The notes under the pieces were generated by a model. It was given only the letters and a program-made list of their open reading frames with translations, did no database searches and was not told the DNA's origin. Source: Craterostigma plantagineum (lineage: Eukaryota; Streptophyta; Magnoliopsida; Lamiales; Linderniaceae). Taken from it: a stretch of 64,000 bases of DNA. Position numbers and translations under genes: made by a program. The stretch spans positions 496,001-560,000 of the forward strand of contig JAPQWV010000123.1 in the NCBI GenBank assembly GCA_027422505.1. The letters are read 5' to 3'. Positions 58,801 to 64,000 of this stretch are shown one piece after another (position 1 is the stretch's first letter; each line of letters starts with the position of its first letter).

Positions 58801-60217
58801 CAGCACAGACGCGCTCAAGGTCGAGCGGTTCATAGAAGGACTGAAACCCGAGTTATATCGGGATGTAAGTATGGCGGGTGTGCAAGGGGCCACGTATGCA
58901 CAAGTGGCTGAGAGAGCGCTCGTGGCGGAGCAGGCCGAGTCTAGAATAGCTCGCGCCCAAGAAGCTAAGCGTAAATTCGCACAAGGGCCGCAGGGGAGCG
59001 GAAGTAATCCGAAACGGCAATTCGTGGCCCAGGAAGGGAAACAGGGGCCTCAATATCGACCTGGACCACCCCCACAGTTCAAGCCCAACCAGGGTAGGCC
59101 CCAGCTGGATCTACCCGTATGCCCGAAATGCGCACGGAGACACCCGGGAGTCTGCAACTCCCAGAACGCCGTTTGCTACAAGTGTGGCAAGACGGGCCAT
59201 TATTCGAGGGCATGTCCGGAAGATGGATCCGGAAGCCAAGCTAGGAACCCGATAGAACCTCCAAGGGTACCGGCCAGGGTCTACACCATAACCTCCGAAG
59301 AAGCAGAAAATAACCCGGCCGTGGTGACAGGTACCCTCCTCGTTTACCAGACCCCCACATGCATACTAGTCGACTCAGGAGCGACCCATTCATTCGCGTC
59401 TACTAAGTATGTCGCGAGGGTAGGAGTCACGCCTCACCGAGCTGAGTGCGAATTTAGGGTAACAGTTCCGAACGGGAATTCCACCCAAACCAATCAGGTT
59501 TTACGGGATTGTCCAATAGTAATCGGGGACAAGGAACTGCCCACAGACCTCATAATAATTCCCATGAATGATTATGAGGTAATCCTTGGAATGGATTGGC
59601 TATCAAAGTACGGAGCCGTCATAGACTGCCACCGCAAGATAGTCACACTCAACGTAGACGGGAATGAACCCCTTAAGTTCGTAGGAACTAGCAAGGGGAC
59701 CATGATGCCTAGAATATCAGTGTTGAAAGCTCAACGACTGATCAGGTCAGGGTGCGAAGCCTACCTGGTATTTGCTATCAAGTCAGAAGAGAACGCCTCC
59801 CCGAAACTCGAGGAAGTACCAATAGTTAAGGACTTCCCCGATGTATTTCCCGAGGAGTTACCGGGGCTACCACCCGAACGGGAAATAGAGTTTGCTATAG
59901 ATCTGGTACCTGGAGCGGCACCAGTATCTAAGACGCCCTATCGGCTAGCACCGACGGAGATGAAGGAGTTAAAGGACCAACTCGACGAACTCATGCAGAA
60001 AGAGTTCATACAGCCAAGTTTCTCTCCTTGGGGAGCGCCGGTGCTATTCGTGAAAAAGAAAGACGGATCCATGCGGTTGTGCATAGACTACAGGGAGCTG
60101 AACAAGCTAACAATCAAAAACAAGTACCCACTCCCTAGGATAGACGATCTATTCGATCAACTGCAAGGTGCAACAGTTTTCTCCAAGATCGACTTAAGAT
60201 CGGCTATCATCAATTAA
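58796..60217 (+). pseudogene. Gypsy gag C-terminus, protease and N-terminal reverse transcriptase
   Basis: 473 codons. Residues 1-60: gag C-terminal helix region. 127-140: CCHC zinc knuckle [14 protein letters not shown]. 190-200: protease [11 protein letters not shown] with the DSG active site. About 360-473: reverse transcriptase start ([20 protein letters not shown], then [20 protein letters not shown]). It ends in a premature stop right after KIDLRS, caused by a one-base loss near 60203. Length and domain order are normal for a chromovirus polyprotein up to that break. Confidence 0.93.
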
Positions 60218-60278
60218 GGATCCGAAAGGAAGATGTCCCGAAGACGGCCTTTAGTACCCGTTATGGCCACTACGAATT

Positions 60279-60566
60279 TTGGTGATGCCATTCGGGCTAA
60301 CTAATGCGCCCGCAGCTTTCATGGATTTAATGAACCGGGTGTTCAAGCCATACTTAGATAGGTTTGTCATCGTCTTCATAGATGACATCCTAGTCTACTC
60401 GAAAACGAAGGAGGAGCACGAGGAACACCTGAGAGAAGTTCTAGGAATACTACGGGAGAAGCAACTATACGCCAAGTTCAAGAAGTGCGAATTTTGGCTC
60501 GACCAAGTCGCCTTCTTAGGGCACATAGTATCAGGAGAGGGAATCTCAGTGGACCGAAGAAGATAG
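60279..60566 (+). pseudogene. Gypsy reverse transcriptase, catalytic middle
   Basis: [20 protein letters not shown], then the active site [11 protein letters not shown] (residues 30-40) and [19 protein letters not shown]. Broken on both sides by single-base losses near 60278 and 60555. Confidence 0.93.
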
Positions 60567-60765
60567 AAGCTATTAGCAATTGGCCCAGGCCGACGAACGT
60601 GACGGAAATACGAAGCTTCCTCGGTCTGGCAGGATACTATAGGAAGTTCATAAAGTACTTCTCGAAGATAGCATCGACACTGACGAGGCTGACCAAGAAG
60701 AATACGCCTTTTCAGTGGACCGTAGAATGTGAACGGAGCTTCCAAGAGCTGAAGGAAAGCTTACG
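60555..60765 (+). pseudogene. Gypsy reverse transcriptase thumb
   Basis: [19 protein letters not shown], then [19 protein letters not shown] and [16 protein letters not shown]. Frame changes again near 60765. Confidence 0.92.
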
Positions 60766-61345
60766 ACGGCCCCAGTTCTCACAATCCCATCGGGAGCAGG
60801 AGGGTTTACCGTTTATAGCGATGCGTCGAAGAACGGGTTAGGATGTGTGCTAATGCAGAACGGGAATGTAGTAGCATACGCCTCTCGTCAACTAAAGGAG
60901 TACGAGAAGAATTACCCGACGCACGACCTAGAACTGGCGGCAGTGGTCTTTGCTCTCAAGATCTGGAGGCATTACCTCTATGGAGAGCGGTGTGAGATAT
61001 ACACCGACCACAAGAGCCTCAAATACTTCTTTACACAAAAGGAGTTAAATATGAGGCAGAGGAGGTGGTTAGAGTTAGTTAAGGATTACGACTGTGTAAT
61101 CAACTACCACCCAGGCAAGGCGAACATAGTAGCCGATGCCTTAAGCCGAAAAGCAATTAGTGCAGAACTGCAACTGCTGGAAGTAGAAGTCGTAAGGTTA
61201 GGCGAAGTCGAGGCGCAACTAGCGGCCCTAACGTTGCAACCGACACTGCTGGAGCAGATCAAGACAGCGCAAGGAGCAGACGAGTTGTATGCAAAGACTA
61301 AGGAGGCACTACCGGGACAACCAACTGGAGACCTTATGATACGGG
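60766..61345 (+). pseudogene. Gypsy RNase H
   Basis: Opens at [10 protein letters not shown] (about 60815), continues [31 protein letters not shown] and [18 protein letters not shown], all RNase H hallmarks. The frame is lost near 61345, before the integrase. Confidence 0.93.
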
Positions 61346-61373
61346 AGACGAACGATTATACTTCAAGAACCGG

Positions 61374-62684
61374 TTGTACGTGCCAGACGACGCCGAACTA
61401 CGACGGCTAATAATGACGGAAGCACATACCACGGCGTACTCGGTACATCCAGGAGCAACGAAGATGTACAGAGATCTCAAGGAAAACTACTGGTGGCCAG
61501 GCATGAAAAAGGACATCGCGATCTTCGTGAGTCAATGCCTGACATGCCAGCAGATTAAGGCCGAGCATCAAAGGCCGGCGGGAACCCTACAACCGTTACC
61601 CATTCCAGAATGGAAATGGGATAACATTACAATGGATTTCGTAGTAGGATTGCCTAGGAATGCAAAAGGGCACGACGCGATTTGGGTGATTGTCGACAGA
61701 CTCACTAAGTCCGCCCACTTCCTACCTATTAGCACGACATTTTCCATGGAACGGTACGCGGAGCTCTATATTCAAGAAATAGTGCGACTGCACGGCGTTC
61801 CATCCTCAATAGTCTCGGATCGCGACTCCAGATTTCTTTCGAAATTCTGGACGAGCTTGCAAAAGGCGATGGGAACGAAACTATCTTTTAGTACCGCCTA
61901 TCATCCGCAGACGGACGATCAGTCCGAGCGAACCATTCAGACCCTGGAGGACATGCTCCGAGCGTGTGTACTTGATTTCAAAGGAAATTGGAGTAAGTAC
62001 CTTCCACTGATCGAGTTCTCCTACAATAATAGCTACCACGTCACCATCGGGATGGCACCGTATGAGGCGTTATACGGGCGTAGGTGCAGATCCCCAGTGC
62101 ATTGGGACGAGGTTGGCGAACGGACAATGTTAGGCCCCGACATCGTACGAGAAATGACGGAAGCCATTTCTATGATACGAGAAAGAATGAGAACGGCACA
62201 AAGTCGACAGAAGAGCTACGCAGATCGAAGACGTCGACCGCTGGAATTTGAAGAAGGAGATATGGTGTTTGTAAAAGTATCGCCAATGAAGGGCGTGAAG
62301 AGGTTTGGAAAGAAAGGGAAGTTAAGCCCTAGGTACATAGGACCCTTTAGGATACTGAAAAGGGTAGGCGAGGTAGCATACCAGTTGGAGCTGCCTGCGT
62401 CACTAGCGCAAGTGCACGACGTGTTCCACGTCTCGACACTGCGGAAATACCTAGCTGACCCAAACCACGTGCTAGGAAACGAGTCCCTACATCAACAATT
62501 GAAGCCGGATCTAAGTTACGAAGAGATCCCAGTGGAGATATTGATGTACGAGACTAAGAAGCTTAGGAATAAGGATATTCCTTTAGTGAAAGTACTGTGG
62601 CGAAATCAGTCCACAGAAGAAGCCACATGGGAACGGGAGGACGAAATGAGAATTCGTTATCCCGAGTTGTTCCACACGGGCTGA
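61374..62684 (+). pseudogene. Gypsy integrase with chromodomain-like tail
   Basis: 436 codons, intact to the stop. Zinc domain H18, H25, C55, C58. Catalytic triad D88, D149, E185, the last two 35 residues apart as expected for DD35E; the family's usual DGQSER reads DDQSER here (residue 182). GPF module near residues 320-345 (YIGPFRILKRVGEVAYQLEL). The last 50 residues (VKVLWRNQSTEEATWEREDE) are chromodomain-like, which in chromoviruses is thought to steer integration to heterochromatin; the location inside a 5S array fits. Marked pseudogene because it lacks its own start and belongs to a broken polyprotein. Confidence 0.93.
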
Positions 62685-62706
62685 TTTCGGGGGCGAAATC
62701 CTCCTT

Positions 62707-62718
62707 AAGGGGGGAGGA
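62707..62718 (+). promoter_or_regulatory. Gypsy polypurine tract
   Basis: AGGGGGGAGGA directly before the 3' LTR; primes plus-strand synthesis. Confidence 0.9.
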
Positions 62719-64000
62719 TGTAGGACCCCGGTCCCCGGAAATTAGGTCGGCCAATAAATTAAGCGTATGCTTTACTTGATTTCATGATAATGGCGTGTAT
62801 TTTATGTGCTTATGTGAAAATTTCGAGAAATTTCATGCAATTACGCGCTATCGATTTTATGTCCATTATGAACCCTAATTTGGAAGGGTAAGTTTTAGGA
62901 AATGGAAAATGGTAGAGTGAGCTAGGATTAATGGTTGTTAGGTTAGAAATCAACATTTAGGCCCAATTTGAAAGAAAGGCCCAAATAATAGACAAGTTTC
63001 CCAAAAGTGGGAAAAGCCATACCTTATCCAATCCAAATGCAAGATAAATATCTAAACCAACAACCCAAATCCCTAAATTTCACTCTCTAACCATCGACAC
63101 CCAACAAAAAAAATAACGAAAGAGCAAGAAGAAAGGGGAAGGGAAGAAGCCGAGCCAAATTTCGAACCTAGGAGCTTGAAAACCGAAGTTGGTAAGTAAA
63201 TACCCTTATTAAGCTTTAAATTCGTACCCTAGGTGTAGTTGGAGATCATTAATGAACTTAAAGGTAAGAAGTTGAAAAATAATGTCGAACGAACCCTAAA
63301 ATGCGAGATGAATTCATGATAGAGTCTCTATTCGGACAAACTAGCTAGCAAATGGCTTAAGGTGCGATTTAGAACTTAGAAGGCTAGGTAGAATAAGCTA
63401 TGGAACTGATTTCGACGGGATGAAGATGATGAAAAATGTCGAATTGATAGGAAGAATGTCGAAGTAAAAGGCGAGATGATAGTAAATATCTAAATGTCGA
63501 GCTCATGCATGAAACATCGACATAAACGTATATGTCGACATTTTATAAATGTCGAGAATCTTACATGCAATGTCTGAATTTCCATGTCGACATTTTTCAC
63601 TCCAAAATGGCAAGATAAATGTCGAATGGAATTGAACAGAAAATGTCGACACAGATTCAAGGTAAAATGTCGAGAGTCAAGTTAGGTCATGTCGACATTT
63701 TCCTCAAAATGTCGAAGTGATAAAGTACAATGTCGGGTGAAATGTCGAGACATGTCAAGGCAAAATGTCGAATACTAGATAAAAATGTCGACATCTCACA
63801 TCCTAAAATAACAAGGTAAAATGTCGAGTGAAACACGAACACAAATGACGAGAACCAAAGAGAAATGTCGAAATGTTAGGTTAGATGTCGACGTGATATG
63901 TATCGACATTCTATAAATGTCAAGACCCATGTAAGTTTCATGTCGACATTTCCAAATGAAAAATATCGAAACCATGCCAAGGAAATGTCGAAATGTTGGA
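62719..64000 (+). mobile_element. Chromovirus 3' LTR (cut by window edge)
   Basis: Starts TGTAGGACCCCGG; 1282 bp visible, ending inside the ATGTCGA field. Confidence 0.95.

Overview
The window is nuclear DNA of a flowering plant, almost certainly from a heterochromatic block. Two long tandem arrays of 5S rRNA genes (unit about 385-400 bp: gene of about 117 bp plus spacer of about 275 bp) are interrupted and flanked by Ty1/copia and Ty3/gypsy (chromovirus) retrotransposon remains and a small MITE. The evidence is the plant-type 5S sequence, initiator-tRNA-Met primer sites and plant LTR-element proteins. The species is not identifiable from sequence reading alone, and I see no single-copy host protein gene.

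Layout: 1-6499, 5S units on the + strand. At 6500 the array flips, and 6500-23161 carries units on the - strand; roughly 6 kb either side of the flip are mirror copies. 23162-24179 is a truncated chromovirus LTR. 24180-29788 is a distinct 5S sub-array. 29789-31483 is a longer LTR of the same family in the same orientation. 31484-36188 is more 5S array. 36189-38150 is unclassified, LTR-like DNA. 38150-41457 is a decayed Copia element on the - strand. 41458-47381 is a second, 3'-truncated Copia on the + strand. 47382-55046 is a second 5S array on the - strand with canonical genes. 55047-64000 is a young chromovirus with its 5' LTR, all coding domains and the first 1.28 kb of the 3' LTR.

I count 98 full-length 5S copies and three partial ones. 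The first array (1-36188) carries diverged 5S genes with changes in the internal promoter (G58A, C67T, G72A and a lost C). A very divergent type (V) recurs about once per higher-order repeat. Its basic order in increasing coordinates is V-A-B-C-D-E-Bg-C'-D, the last D being followed by a MITE in its spacer. Type key, read on the gene strand: V = box-C mutant; A = ends GTTCTCGTG, often with CTGCGAAG; B = GGCCTCGTG with GATCCGTC and CTAGCAC; Bg = B with TCTACGTG just downstream; C = GTCCTCGTG with GCAGCGG; C' = same with CACCGG; D = GGCCTCATG, usually GTTGAGC or GTTTAGC; E = GTTCTCGTG followed by ATTTTTATGCG; F = GTCCTCGTG with GATCCGTC. The second array (47382-55046) is a strict dimer repeat of about 787 bp (types X and Y); X copies match canonical plant 5S and are the best candidates for transcribed genes.

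There is no new multi-gene system here. What is unusual is structural: a large palindrome centred on one V unit, a nine-unit higher-order 5S repeat with a co-amplified MITE, two promoter-lesion classes in one array beside an intact array, two chromovirus LTR families each filled with a different short palindromic motif, and a Gypsy element that looks very recent from its LTRs but has a polyprotein broken by about seven frameshifts.
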